Assembly (NCBI GenBank): GCA_016458225.1 | Contig: JAEMGR010000015.1 | Span: 62,001-126,000, forward strand | Direction: 5' to 3' | DNA length: 64,000 nt | Source of the DNA: Myxococcaceae bacterium JPH2 | Lineage (GTDB): Bacteria > Myxococcota > Myxococcia > Myxococcales > Myxococcaceae | Position numbers and translations under genes: made by a program | Shown here: piece after piece, positions 37,291-46,266 of the stretch | Layout: each line of letters begins with the position of its first letter | How positions within the stretch are numbered: position 1 is the first letter of the stretch | The notes under the pieces: generated by a model | The model's input: the letters and a program-made list of their open reading frames with translations, nothing else | What the model was told of the DNA's origin: nothing | Databases searched by the model: none

Positions 37291-37860
37291 ATGAAGATGT
37301 CGGAACTCTCGGCGGAAGTGCGGGTGCAGGTGGCGCGGCTGCGCAACCTGCTGGTGGATGTTGCCCGCTGTGGTGCGCTGGCCAGTCCGCTCTCGTCCCT
37401 GCCCCATGCAGACGTAGAGCCCTTGGAGCTGCAGGCCCTGTGGTGGCTCCGAGCGGAGAGCCTGCTGCCCGTCAACGTCCTCGCGGACCGCCTGGGAGGC
37501 ATGGCCATGCCTCGCCTGAGCCGGCTGCTCGACCGGCTGGAGGATGCCGAGCTCGTGCGCCGTGAGCGCTCGGTGCGCTACGACCGGCGCCGCGTGCGCG
37601 TGCGGCTCACCGACAAGGGCCGCGCCCTCGCGGACGAGGCAGACTCCGTCGTCCAGGAGCGCATGGCCAAGCTGCTGTCGCCCCTCGGCGGAGAGGTGCG
37701 CAGCGCGCTGGTGGACATGCTGGAGCTGTGGGTGGAGGCGCTCGGACACAAGATTCGCGCGGACGAGCTTGCCGCCAACGAGAACGCCGAGTGCGAAGAG
37801 GCCCCTCCCGCCCCCGTGGAGTTGACGGACGGCGTGGAGCTGGCTGCCAGCCCCGCCTGA
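37291..37860 (+). CDS. MarR-family transcriptional regulator
   Basis: About 189 residues with a MarR winged helix: VEPLELQALWWLRAESLLPV, NVLADRLGGMAMPRLSRLLD as recognition helix and RRERSVRYDRRRVRVRLTDK as wing. It then has a helical dimer region and an Ala/Glu/Pro-rich tail not usual in the family. Two ATGs are possible; 37297 has GGAG at eight bases and may be the true start. Target genes are not evident; it is followed by a convergent gene. Confidence 0.9.
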   Translation: MKMSELSAEVRVQVARLRNLLVDVARCGALASPLSSLPHADVEPLELQALWWLRAESLLPVNVLADRLGGMAMPRLSRLLDRLEDAELVRRERSVRYDRRRVRVRLTDKGRALADEADSVVQERMAKLLSPLGGEVRSALVDMLELWVEALGHKIRADELAANENAECEEAPPAPVELTDGVELAASPA

Positions 37861-37880
37861 GGACCGCGAGTCCGGTCCTC
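37859..37880. terminator. Two-way hairpin spanning both stop codons
   Basis: GAGGACC-GCGAGTCC-GGTCCTC is a perfect 7-bp stem with an 8-nt loop filling the 19-bp gap between convergent genes. The left arm begins in the TGA of the MarR gene and the right arm ends in the TAG of the membrane-anchored protein gene. Confidence 0.6.
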
Positions 37881-39613
37881 TACCACCGCACCTCGATGCG
37901 CCCGGACCGCAGGCACTCCGCCGCGGCCTCGCGCTCCCATGGCGCGTGTCCACTCGCGCCCACCTCCACGTGAAGCGCGCCCCCCTTCACCCGGCCCAGT
38001 CGCCATCGGCCCTCCGCGTCGGTGTGTCCGCGCAGCGGCGGCAGCGAGGCCACCTCTCCCACCGCGGTCACCTCGGCGCCGTACACCGGCCGCCCTCCTT
38101 CGGTGACCTGCACCTCGCAGGGCACGCCCTCCTCTCCCAGTCGAGGTGAGACCGCGACCTCCGAGTCCCCTTCGTTGAGCGCGACAGCCGGGCTCGGACT
38201 CACCGCCACGGGCGAGGTCGCGATGAGCACTCGGTATGTCCCCGGCGAAGTGAGCGACACCGCGAGGCCCTCGGGCTCCGGGAGAAACGCCTCCGCCGCC
38301 ACGTCACGCCACGCCCCCGCTTCGTCTCGGCGCTGCAACGCGTACACGGGAAAGGGCGCCTGCGTCCGCGTCGCGAGCTGTCCTTGCGTGAAGCCATCCA
38401 GTTGCAAGAGCAACCAGCGATACACAGGCACCTTCCACACCTCCTCCGCCTCCGTGCGGCCAGCGGTCGGGGTGAAGGTGAAGGCCCAGCGCGCGGGCGC
38501 CACGGGTCGGCCTCGCGAGGGCTCGGGCACCCGCAGCGTGAAGCGAGTGGGCCGCCACGCGGGCAGCTCCGGCGCGAGGAAGCGCCCATCCGACGCCACC
38601 GCCAGGGTACGTCCTCCAGGCAGCTCCACCACCGCGTCGGGCGGCGCGCGCGACGAGTCCCCCAGCAGCACCCGGCCATGCAACGTCACCGTGCCCGCCA
38701 CGCCCCCGGGAAACAGGCGGTCCGCGTCCAGCGTCACGGGCTCGATGCGGCCCTCGCGCAGCGGCACCTCCACGGGCCCCGCCTCCTGTCCCGAGCGGGC
38801 CCGCAACCACAAGCGCACCCGTCGATCCGGGGGCAGCGGCGCGAGCACCGCGTCCTGCCCTGACGAGACAGGCAGCGGCGAGCCATCCCGCATCGCCGCC
38901 GCCAGCGCGGGCGCCGCCAACCGCACGAAAGACAGCCACGCGCTGGCCCGCTCAGCCTCGGCCGGCAGGGGATCCACGCCGCGCTCCACGCGGAGGGAGA
39001 AGGGCCCTGCGTCGGCGTGGGTGCTCAAGAGCCGCACCCGCACACCCGTGGGCGGCGTCGCGCGCAGCACGCCCAGGTCCACCTCACCCGAGCGCGGCGG
39101 CTCCCCCGACATCCAGTCCCCGGACCAGGAAGTCCCATCCTCTTCCCACGCGAGCACGCGGTAGCGCGGCGCGGAAGGCACGTCCACGGGCCCCACCTGA
39201 CCACCGCCCGCCGTGGGCGCCACCGCGACGGGCGACCACGTCGAGACATTGGCCAGCTCCTCCAACCGCGACGGGCCCGCGCGCTCCCCCTCGCGCTGAG
39301 CGCGCTCCCAGGTGAGCCGGTCCGCCTCGGAGATGAAGGCCACGCCCAAGCGCGCCTCACCTCGGAACGGATGGTCTCCGGCCAACGTCGCGCGCAGGCG
39401 AAGTCCCGAAGGCACGGACGCATCGACGCGCGGCGAAGGCGCGGTCGCGACCGGCGGGGCCGAGGGCTCGCTCGGAAAGACACCCTCGGCGCGACGAGCA
39501 ACAGGCAGGGCGAGCCATCCCGCGAGCAGCAGGAAGCCCACCCCCACACTCAGCAGCGCGATGAGACGACCGCGCCTCAATCCGTGTCGCCGGTGGAATA
39601 CAAAGACATCCAC
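37880..39613 (-). CDS. Membrane-anchored protein with carboxypeptidase-regulatory-like domains
   Basis: About 577 residues: basic N-terminus, one membrane segment (LIALLSVGVGFLLLAGWLAL), a Pro/Ala-rich linker, then beta-sandwich repeats. Segments such as VELPGGRTLAVASDGRFLAP near 325 and ..VTEGGRPVYGAEVTAVGEV with GHTDAEGRWRLGRV near the C-terminus are typical of carboxypeptidase-regulatory/Ig-like domains. No catalytic motif. The GTG start at 39613 has no clear ribosome-binding site and overlaps the nuclease gene by 37 bp; a TTG at 39580 is an alternative. Function unknown, probably envelope-facing. Confidence 0.78.
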   Translation of the reverse strand: MDVFVFHRRHGLRRGRLIALLSVGVGFLLLAGWLALPVARRAEGVFPSEPSAPPVATAPSPRVDASVPSGLRLRATLAGDHPFRGEARLGVAFISEADRLTWERAQREGERAGPSRLEELANVSTWSPVAVAPTAGGGQVGPVDVPSAPRYRVLAWEEDGTSWSGDWMSGEPPRSGEVDLGVLRATPPTGVRVRLLSTHADAGPFSLRVERGVDPLPAEAERASAWLSFVRLAAPALAAAMRDGSPLPVSSGQDAVLAPLPPDRRVRLWLRARSGQEAGPVEVPLREGRIEPVTLDADRLFPGGVAGTVTLHGRVLLGDSSRAPPDAVVELPGGRTLAVASDGRFLAPELPAWRPTRFTLRVPEPSRGRPVAPARWAFTFTPTAGRTEAEEVWKVPVYRWLLLQLDGFTQGQLATRTQAPFPVYALQRRDEAGAWRDVAAEAFLPEPEGLAVSLTSPGTYRVLIATSPVAVSPSPAVALNEGDSEVAVSPRLGEEGVPCEVQVTEGGRPVYGAEVTAVGEVASLPPLRGHTDAEGRWRLGRVKGGALHVEVGASGHAPWEREAAAECLRSGRIEVRW

Positions 39614-40440
39614 ACCGGCGCGTGGTCCGAGACACGCGTCACGAAGTCCAAGGTGTCTTCGACGTAATCGCGACCGGCGCTGGAGAACTCCGTCACGTAC
39701 GCGTCCTGCAACCAGAAGTGGTCATACGCGCTCGCGAAGCCGCCCGAGGAGTTGAGCGTGGTGGGCGTGTTCAGCTTGCACGACACGGCCGGGACCGTGG
39801 CCTTCAGCGGAGCCCAGGCCGCCGCGGTGCCCGCCTGGTTGTGGTCGCCCACGAGGATGACATCCTGGTCCGTGCCGCTCTCGGACTGCACGGCCTCGAA
39901 CACCGGCTGGATGGCCATGGCCTCCGCCTTGCGGTCCGCTGTCGTGCCGAACACGGTGTGCCAGTTGAGGAACGTGTAGTCCTCGCCCGTGGGCACGTGA
40001 CGGACCTTGACGATTTGAGGCTCGCGCTCGAACACGTCGTCCACGTCATCCCAGACCGTGGAGGACAGCAGCTCCACCGTGTCCGCGCGGTACAGCACCG
40101 CGTAGGACTCCTTGTAGGACGAGCGCCCCAGCGCCGGCGTCACCACCGCCGTCCACGCCACCCCCGACACCTGGGTCAGCGATTGCGCGATGCCCTGCGC
40201 CGCCGAGGCGTACATCACCTCTTGCAGGAACACGACGTCGCAACCCGCGCTGGACGTGCTCGTGGAGCCGAACTGGTTCCAGATCTGCTGGGCATCATCC
40301 AGATAGGTCTGCTCCGCGGCCCACCCCTCGTGCCGCAGGTTCCAGCTCACCACCCGCAGGTACGAGCCCGCGTGCGCGAGCGTGGGTACCACGAACACAG
40401 CCGACACCACGGCGCACAACACCCACGACGGCAGTCGCAT
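39577..40440 (-). CDS. Secreted endonuclease/exonuclease/phosphatase (DNase I-fold) protein
   Basis: 287 residues with a clear signal peptide ending TLAHAG. DNase I-fold motifs are in order: VVSWNLRHEG (Asn), VVFLQEVMYAS (Glu), NWHTVFG (His), VILVGDHNQAGT (Asp-x-Asn) and RVSDHAPVWMSL (Asp-His). Such proteins are secreted nucleases, sphingomyelinases or phosphatases; the substrate is not clear. GAGG lies nine bases before the ATG at 40440, which opens the signal peptide; GTG at 40479 is less likely. Confidence 0.9.
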   Translation of the reverse strand: MRLPSWVLCAVVSAVFVVPTLAHAGSYLRVVSWNLRHEGWAAEQTYLDDAQQIWNQFGSTSTSSAGCDVVFLQEVMYASAAQGIAQSLTQVSGVAWTAVVTPALGRSSYKESYAVLYRADTVELLSSTVWDDVDDVFEREPQIVKVRHVPTGEDYTFLNWHTVFGTTADRKAEAMAIQPVFEAVQSESGTDQDVILVGDHNQAGTAAAWAPLKATVPAVSCKLNTPTTLNSSGGFASAYDHFWLQDAYVTEFSSAGRDYVEDTLDFVTRVSDHAPVWMSLYSTGDTD

Positions 40441-40588
40441 GAACAGGAACCTCATCCGATGGGCCCAGGACATCGGCACCCATCTTCTGAATCCCCTGCT
40501 CGGCCAGCAATCCTCTTTCTCGCAACAACACGCAATAGCGGCCAGACAAGAAGGGCCGGAGCGGCGGTGCGCGTTGCGTCAGAGGGAG

Positions 40589-40622
40589 AGTCTCCCGCGA
40601 CCGTCCGGGCCCGCGGGAGTCT
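40589..40622 (-). terminator. Hairpin terminator after the thioredoxin gene
   Basis: AGTCTCCCGCG pairs with CGCGGGAGTCT with one mismatch (10 of 11) around a 12-nt loop, beginning 10 bp past the thioredoxin stop on the minus strand. Confidence 0.7.
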
Positions 40623-40631
40623 CGGAGCGCG

Positions 40632-41009
40632 TCAGGCCTTGGGGGGCTCGTTCGCGCGTCGCTCGGCCATCTCGCGGCGGACTTCATCCATGTCCAGGGC
40701 GCGGACCTGACCAATCAGGTCCTCCAGCGCCGCGGCCGGGAGCGCTCCCGGCTGCTCGAACAGGAGGATGCCGTCGCGGAACATCATCAGCGTCGGGATG
40801 GAGCGAATCGCGAACGCGCCCGACAAATCCGGCTGCGCGTCCGTATCAATCTTCCCGAAGACGATGTCCGCGTGCTTGCCGGACGCAGCCTCGAAGGTGG
40901 GCGCGAACGCGCGACACGGGCCACACCAGGCCGCCCACCAGTCCAGGATGACGATGCCCTTCGACACCGTCTCCTTGAAGTTATCCTTCGTGATTTCCAC
41001 CGTCGCCAT
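40632..41009 (-). CDS. Thioredoxin
   Basis: 125 residues with the redox site WCGPC at 28-32, preceding FAPTFEAAS and the cis-Pro in IRSIPTLMMFRDG. It reduces protein disulphides in the cytoplasm. A short charged tail (DMDEVRREMAERRANEPPKA) extends past the usual end. GGAAGGAAGG lies upstream of the ATG. It follows the FKBP gene by 36 bp, so folding and redox functions are probably co-expressed. Confidence 0.95.
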   Translation of the reverse strand: MATVEITKDNFKETVSKGIVILDWWAAWCGPCRAFAPTFEAASGKHADIVFGKIDTDAQPDLSGAFAIRSIPTLMMFRDGILLFEQPGALPAAALEDLIGQVRALDMDEVRREMAERRANEPPKA

Positions 41010-41045
41010 GACGGACCTTCCTTCCCGGGGAACCCGGGGGCTGTG

Positions 41046-41369
41046 CTAGCGGACCTCGAGCAGCTCCACCTCGAACAGGAGCGTCGAGTTGGGCGGGATG
41101 ACGGGCGGGTAGCCGCGAGCGCCGTAGCCCATCTCAGGAGGAATGGTGAGCTTGCGCACACCGCCCACCTTCATCCCGGCCACGCCCTTGTCCCAGCCCT
41201 GGATGACCTGACCCGCACCGAGCTTGAACGTGAAGCCCTGACCGCGGTCCCGGCTGCTGTCGAACTTGGAGCCATTGGTCAGCGTCCCCACGTAGTGCAC
41301 CGTGACGGACTTGCCCGCCGTCGCCTCGGTCCCCGTGCCCACCTTCACGTCTTCCAGCTTCAACGTCAT
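41046..41369 (-). CDS. FKBP-type peptidyl-prolyl cis-trans isomerase
   Basis: 107 residues, a single FKBP domain without signal peptide. Typical segments are VTVHYVGTLTNGSKFDSS, FKLGAGQVIQGWDKGVAGMK, and IPPEMGYGARGYPPVIPPNS with LLFEVELLEV. Active-site aromatic and Asp residues (Y, F, D, W, Y) are in place. It catalyses proline isomerisation during folding in the cytoplasm. First gene of a likely operon with thioredoxin. Confidence 0.96.
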   Translation of the reverse strand: MTLKLEDVKVGTGTEATAGKSVTVHYVGTLTNGSKFDSSRDRGQGFTFKLGAGQVIQGWDKGVAGMKVGGVRKLTIPPEMGYGARGYPPVIPPNSTLLFEVELLEVR

Positions 41370-41446
41370 GCTCGCGGCTCCTCTGGATTCAACGCCGAAA
41401 GGCCCACTCTAACGCGGAGTCTCGGCGGCCGCCGCTCCCAAGCGAG

Positions 41447-41487
41447 CAGCGACGCGGCCCCGTTGGATTCCGGGCACCGCGCCGCTG
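41447..41487 (-). terminator. Hairpin terminator after the outer-membrane barrel gene
   Basis: CAGCGACGCGG pairs with CCGCGCCGCTG (10 of 11) around a 19-nt loop, 31 bp past the stop of the minus-strand gene at 41519-42691. Confidence 0.55.
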
Positions 41488-41518
41488 TCTCTACCAGGGA
41501 ACTCGCCGGGGCTGGCGC

Positions 41519-42691
41519 CTAGAACGTACCGCCCAGGTTGAGCGTGCCCGCGTAGCTGCCACCCCCGCTCAAGTCACCGCCGCCCGAGGAGATATCCGGG
41601 GCGAACTGCTTGTCGAACAGGAGGTTGTAATTGACGCGCGCGTCCGCGGTGAAGTGGCCCACATGGCCTCGCAGACCCACGCCCACCGGCACGTTGCCCA
41701 CCGTGTCGTCCTTGAAGCCCAGCGACTGGCCGCCACGGAAGTGGTAGTTGCTCACGCCAATCCCTCCCAGCACATACGGCTGCCACGCGCCCGGAGTCAC
41801 CGCCAGGGTCAGCGCGGCCTGGCCACCGTTGCGGACCAGGTCCGGGCCGCTGACGCCCACGTTGGTGTTGTCACGCGACTTCACGTCGTTGAGCGCGCCC
41901 GTGTAGCCGACCTCCACCCCCAGCACCGAGTTGGGACGGATGGCCGCGGACACGCCCGCCGTCGCGCCCGGCTGGATTTGCGGCGCCAGCGCGCCCGTGT
42001 AGCCCTCCACACCAGCGCCCAGGAGCACCGTGACGCCGGTCTCCTTGTTCTTCTTCTCCTTCTCCGGCTTGGGCGGCTCCACGTTCACGACCTGCGTGTT
42101 CGAAGGCCGGTAGTCCGGAGGCGGCTGGGCCAAGCCACTGCCGCCCGTGCCGCTCTCACCGGAGAGGCTCCCCTGCTGCGACTTCGGGTAGCTCTCCGAC
42201 TGGCCTTGCGGCGGCGGGGGCGGGGGCGTCGGCGGCGGCGCCTGCATCATCGGCTGGGCGGGGGCAATGGACCCACTGTTCCCCTGGAACTCCGAGCCGC
42301 TGCCTCCCGTGCCGCTGCCACCCACGCCAGCGCCCGAGTTCTGGTTCACGGGCTCGCACCGGTAGGGCACGTTCATATACATCGTGCCCGGCGAGCCCTG
42401 GCTCGCGCCGCTCGGCATCGCGCTGGAGGAAGCACTGCTGGTGCTGCTCCCTTGCGAGTCGCTGCTGCCACTGCCACCCACGCCCGAGTCCTGCTGCATG
42501 GATGGGTCCTGCGCCTGCGGCTCGATGATGAGGCTGTCCTCTTGGACATCCACATCGGGCGCCTGCGCCACGACCTTGTCGGCATCCTTCGCGCGGTCCG
42601 CTTTCACCTGCCCCGGAGGACAATCCGCGGCCACCGCTCCCGACCCATACATGAGCGCCGCCAGCACGCCCGACAGAATCGCTGCTTTCAT
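41519..42691 (-). CDS. Outer-membrane beta-barrel protein with long low-complexity linker
   Basis: 390 residues. Signal peptide ending YGSGAVAA, then about 190 residues of Ser/Gly/Gln/Pro-rich sequence with repeats of GGSGS/GTGGSGS and a PPPTPPPPPP run, then a C-terminal barrel of about 165 residues (VLLGAGVEGYTGALAPQIQP, SVLGVEVGYTGALNDVKSRD, AWQPYVLGGIGVSNYHF, HFTADARVNYNLLFD) ending in Phe. The barrel resembles OmpA-like transmembrane domains. GGAGG lies five bases before the ATG at 42691. The linker could span the periplasm or be surface-exposed; its role is unknown. Confidence 0.85.
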   Translation of the reverse strand: MKAAILSGVLAALMYGSGAVAADCPPGQVKADRAKDADKVVAQAPDVDVQEDSLIIEPQAQDPSMQQDSGVGGSGSSDSQGSSTSSASSSAMPSGASQGSPGTMYMNVPYRCEPVNQNSGAGVGGSGTGGSGSEFQGNSGSIAPAQPMMQAPPPTPPPPPPQGQSESYPKSQQGSLSGESGTGGSGLAQPPPDYRPSNTQVVNVEPPKPEKEKKNKETGVTVLLGAGVEGYTGALAPQIQPGATAGVSAAIRPNSVLGVEVGYTGALNDVKSRDNTNVGVSGPDLVRNGGQAALTLAVTPGAWQPYVLGGIGVSNYHFRGGQSLGFKDDTVGNVPVGVGLRGHVGHFTADARVNYNLLFDKQFAPDISSGGGDLSGGGSYAGTLNLGGTF

Positions 42692-42860
42692 CCCGACCTC
42701 CATCGTCGAATGACTGACGAGAAGGTTGTTGCCGGCGGAACATCCGACAAGGCACACCCAGCCCCGAGGGATGAGCGCTGGCCGCTCGCCCGAGGGGCGG
42801 GCGGTCAGACGTGGCGCGGGACCGACATCACAGCGAGCGGGCGCACGGCGGGGCCGAAAA

Positions 42861-44753
42861 CTAGGCGTCTTTCAGCCACCCGCTGCCGGTGACGACAGGC
42901 AATTGCAGAGCGCGCTCGCGGTCCAGGTCCAGGTTGCCAATGTGCAGCGACAGCGGCGACTGCACCCACTTGTAGATGGACTGCTGGAACAGTCGGACGA
43001 ACTTCTCCACATAGGCCGCGGCGCGCGAGGCCTCGACCTCCGGGAACATGGCCGCGAGCGCCGTGCGCATCTCCGAGGGCGTCAGCTTCTCGCCCGCGTA
43101 CAGGTAGAAGCACGCGTCGAGGATGGGGAAGGGCATCAGCTCCTCCTCGCCCATCTGGTTGTGCGCCAGCTCCGGACCGGCCGGCTTCGCCAACACCTTG
43201 CGGATGCCCTCCAGGCCCGTCGTCTCCAGCAGGTAGTCCAAGAGGTACATCACCACCGTCTTGGGGACGTTGGCGATGACGGCGAGCGCGCCCATGAGGT
43301 CACCGCCAATGGTGGTGTAGCCCACGGACTTCTCACTCATGTTGCCCGTCTGGAGGAAGAGGCCGCCGCTGGAGTTGCTCCAGTTCCACATGCGCTGCGC
43401 GCGCAGGCGGGCCTGGATGTTCTGCTCGGTGAGGGGGCTGATGGGCGTGTCGCCGAGCATCGTCTTCGTGACGGCGAGCTCGCGCGCGAAGGCCTCTTCG
43501 ATGGACACCACCTGGAACGGCACGCCCAGCTCGCGCGCGATGGTCTCCGCCGCGTCGCGCGTCTGCTGACTGGAGTACGGGCTGGGCATGTAGAAGGCCT
43601 GGAGCAGCGAGCCCGGGTTCTGGGGCCGCACCCGCTTCGCGTAGCGATGCGCGATGAGCAGGGTCAGCAGCGAGTCACGTCCGCCGGACAACGCAATGCC
43701 TAGCAACTTGAAGGCGCGCGTCTTCTCGAAGTAGTCGCCCACGCCCAGGGCGAGCGCGTCGAGCACGTCCTCACACAAGGCCACGCGCGCCGAGCGGCGG
43801 GTGTCGGGGCCGGGCAAGAAGAAGCTGCGGTGAGGCGGCACGGGATAGGTGAGTGACTCTCGGCGCGAACGCACCGCGCCCGTGCAGTCCACCGTGGGCA
43901 CCTGGGACTTGCCCGAGGCCAACCAGGCCTCGCGGTCCACGCGCCACGTGGTGGCCTCGGCGCGCAGGCGCACGGTGCGGTCCAGGTCCACCACCGCGGA
44001 GGCGTAGCCCTCCTGGAAGCGCGGCGTCTCCAGCACGTGCCGGCCGTTCTGGTTGAGGAAGCCGCCGCCGTCGAAGATGAGCCCGTCGTTGCTGCCCACG
44101 GCGTTGGCGTAGGCGATGGTGCACTGATGGTCGGAGGCGCGCGTGGCGATGAGTTCGCGGCGCGTCTCCACGTAGCCGATGCGGAAGGGCGAGGCGGAGA
44201 TGTTCACCACCAGCTCGCCGCCCGAGTAGGTGCGGCGGCGCATGGGGCCATCCGCGCTCCAGATGTCCTCGCAGACTTCGGGGGCGAGCACGCCGAAGTC
44301 GAAGCGGAAGACGTAGTCGCCCAGCGGGATGCCGCGATGGACCTCCGCCATGCCCGGCTGGCCTCGGCCGTAGGTGCGGCCCTCGTAGAAGATGTTGTAG
44401 GTGGGCAGCTTCTCCTTGGGCACGAGGCCCAGCACCTTGCCGCCCGCGACCACGGCCGCGCAGTTGAGGCGCACGCCCTGGTGAGGCACGCCCACGCCGA
44501 GCACGAACGCCGTGGGGAACGCGGCGGTCTCCTTGGCGAAGCGCTCCAGCTCGGGCCACTGGTGGTCCATGAAGCCCTGCCACTGGACCAGGTCCTCGGC
44601 GGGGTAGCCAGAGATGAGCTGCTCCTGGAAGACGCCCACCGTCACCTGCTCATCCGCCATCCGTCGGGCGAGCGCGAGGGCCCGGTCCACGTTCTGGGCG
44701 AAGGCGCCCACGGTGGTGTTGACGCTGGCGATGCCAATCTTCACGAGCCGCAT
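42861..44753 (-). CDS. nadE: Glutamine-dependent NAD+ synthetase
   Basis: 630 residues. The N-terminal nitrilase-type glutaminase domain holds the triad Glu in VFQEQLISGY, Lys in VPKEKLPTYN and Cys in LAPEVCEDIW. The C-terminal ATP-dependent synthetase domain has the PP-loop LSGGRDSLLTLL and TGNMSEKSVGYTTIGGD. It makes NAD+ from deamido-NAD+, final step of NAD synthesis. The ATG at 44753 opens the conserved RLVKIGIASVN strand. No riboswitch was recognised upstream. Confidence 0.96.
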   Translation of the reverse strand: MRLVKIGIASVNTTVGAFAQNVDRALALARRMADEQVTVGVFQEQLISGYPAEDLVQWQGFMDHQWPELERFAKETAAFPTAFVLGVGVPHQGVRLNCAAVVAGGKVLGLVPKEKLPTYNIFYEGRTYGRGQPGMAEVHRGIPLGDYVFRFDFGVLAPEVCEDIWSADGPMRRRTYSGGELVVNISASPFRIGYVETRRELIATRASDHQCTIAYANAVGSNDGLIFDGGGFLNQNGRHVLETPRFQEGYASAVVDLDRTVRLRAEATTWRVDREAWLASGKSQVPTVDCTGAVRSRRESLTYPVPPHRSFFLPGPDTRRSARVALCEDVLDALALGVGDYFEKTRAFKLLGIALSGGRDSLLTLLIAHRYAKRVRPQNPGSLLQAFYMPSPYSSQQTRDAAETIARELGVPFQVVSIEEAFARELAVTKTMLGDTPISPLTEQNIQARLRAQRMWNWSNSSGGLFLQTGNMSEKSVGYTTIGGDLMGALAVIANVPKTVVMYLLDYLLETTGLEGIRKVLAKPAGPELAHNQMGEEELMPFPILDACFYLYAGEKLTPSEMRTALAAMFPEVEASRAAAYVEKFVRLFQQSIYKWVQSPLSLHIGNLDLDRERALQLPVVTGSGWLKDA

Positions 44754-44863
44754 GGTGCGTCGATTCCTTCATGCCGCCGCGCGAGGGAGCGGGCGGTCGC
44801 TGACGTTGAGGGCCCCAGCAATGCCCGGGACGGGCGCGGAGGCAAGCCCCGAGGCACGCCCCG

Positions 44864-45523
44864 TCAGTTGAGCGGGCCGCTGGGCCGCATGGGCTGGAGG
44901 CGGCCGATGAGTTCGCCCACGTCCTCGAGGACCATCTCCAGTCGGCGGCGCACGTTCAACTCTTCCAACAATTCCTGGCGGCGTTCGGCCTCGGGAATGA
45001 CGGCGGAGGCGACCACGTCCGCGAGCATGCCGCCGGTGGCGCGCGCGGCCACGGGCAGGAGGTTCTCGGCGAAGGACGGCGGCACGCGTCCGGCGAGTTC
45101 GAACACGGCCTGACGGAGCTGCTCTTCCTCGGGGCCCGAGTAGGGCATCTCGGGGAGGACCTCGCCGCGGACCTCGCGATAGAGGTGCTCGGTGGTCAGC
45201 TCCTCGAGGCAGCGCACGCGGCTGATGCCTTGAAGGAGGATGTTGTAGCGCCCGTCCTCGACCTGTTCATCCCAGAGGATGACGCCGGCGCAGAGCATGG
45301 GCTGGAGCGAGGGTTTTCCCTCGTAGTTGCCCTCCCAGCCGGGGACGAGCTGCGCCATGGCCATGACGCGGTCGGTGGCGAGGGCCTCCTTCACGAGCGC
45401 GCGATAGCGAGGCTCGAAGATATGGAGGGGGATGACGGTGTGGGGGAACAAGACAGCGGAGGGCAGGGGGAAGACCTTGAGCGAGGCACGGGCAGCGCGC
45501 TCGACGCGTTCCTGGGCGGTCAT
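44864..45523 (-). CDS. LON substrate-binding-domain protein
   Basis: About 219 residues matching the N-terminal domain of Lon alone: VFPLPSAVLFPHTVIPLHIF then EPRYRALV, RYNILLQGISRVRCLEEL and a helical C-terminal part (RRQELLEELNVRRRLEMVLE). There is no ATPase or protease domain. Such proteins are common and their role is not established. The ATG at 45523 has AGGAAGG nine bases upstream; an ATG at 45532 sits directly on it. Confidence 0.92.
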   Translation of the reverse strand: MTAQERVERAARASLKVFPLPSAVLFPHTVIPLHIFEPRYRALVKEALATDRVMAMAQLVPGWEGNYEGKPSLQPMLCAGVILWDEQVEDGRYNILLQGISRVRCLEELTTEHLYREVRGEVLPEMPYSGPEEEQLRQAVFELAGRVPPSFAENLLPVAARATGGMLADVVASAVIPEAERRQELLEELNVRRRLEMVLEDVGELIGRLQPMRPSGPLN

Positions 45524-45657
45524 CGGGGGCATCCTTCCTGAGTTGATAAGCTCCCGGGGCGCCGGTCGCATTTCAATCAAGCGCCAGCCCGGCCGCTCCT
45601 GGCAACCCACCTGGGAGAAGCCCCCGGAATCTCAAGGGATTCCGAGCCACCGCCCGC

Positions 45658-46107
45658 TCAAGCCTTGCGCAGAGCGGCAACGGTCTTCAGGACGTTCCAG
45701 AGCCCAAAGAACGCGGGCCCAGACTCCACCTCCATCACGATGTCCTCGCCCGTGCGGCGCTGAATCCGCAGCCAGCTCAGGGCGAGTTTCCCCTGAGCAC
45801 CCGAACCCAGCGCGACACCGACATGCGCGGCGTCCGTCGTCGCATCCTCGACCTCTTCCCAGCGGATGGAGGTGACGCCATGTCCCCGGTCCAGCACGAC
45901 GCGCTCGGTGGTGACGAGCAGCCACTCCCCCGGGCTCCGGCAGAACGCAATGACAGGCAGCTCTCCAGCATGCACAGAGGCACTCTCGACCAACCGGGTG
46001 CGCACATCCTCCGGGAAGTGACCGAACTCGCGTGTCGACGGCCCCTCCCCACCGGTTCGGGAGAAGATCCGAACAAGCCTCTGAGCTCGCGCTTCGGCAC
46101 TGAGCAT
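45658..46107 (-). CDS. Small protein with a bacterial PH-like domain
   Basis: 149 residues. After a helical N-terminus, the core GELPVIAFCRSPGEWLLVTT-ERVVLDRGHGVTSIRWEEVED resembles bacterial PH-like domains. G-rich bases (GGGGGGG) precede the ATG at 46107. It is divergent from the secretion-effector island, with 159 bp between the starts, so it may share regulation with it, but no functional link is proven. Family identity is tentative. Confidence 0.7.
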   Translation of the reverse strand: MLSAEARAQRLVRIFSRTGGEGPSTREFGHFPEDVRTRLVESASVHAGELPVIAFCRSPGEWLLVTTERVVLDRGHGVTSIRWEEVEDATTDAAHVGVALGSGAQGKLALSWLRIQRRTGEDIVMEVESGPAFFGLWNVLKTVAALRKA

Positions 46108-46266
46108 CGCCCCCCCCAAGCAGTCTTTCGTATCGCAGATGTCGCGGCGCACCCACCCCGCGACCGCGGCCCATGAAACACGACCAGCCGAACCATCAGA
46201 TTGCCCGTCCGAGAGGCCTCATGCGAGACTCAAATTCCTGTCCAGCCACAGAACGCCGGAGCCGCC

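Noticed and set aside
44754-44863. Riboswitch controlling nadE
   Set aside because: The short region upstream of nadE shows no recognisable conserved aptamer.
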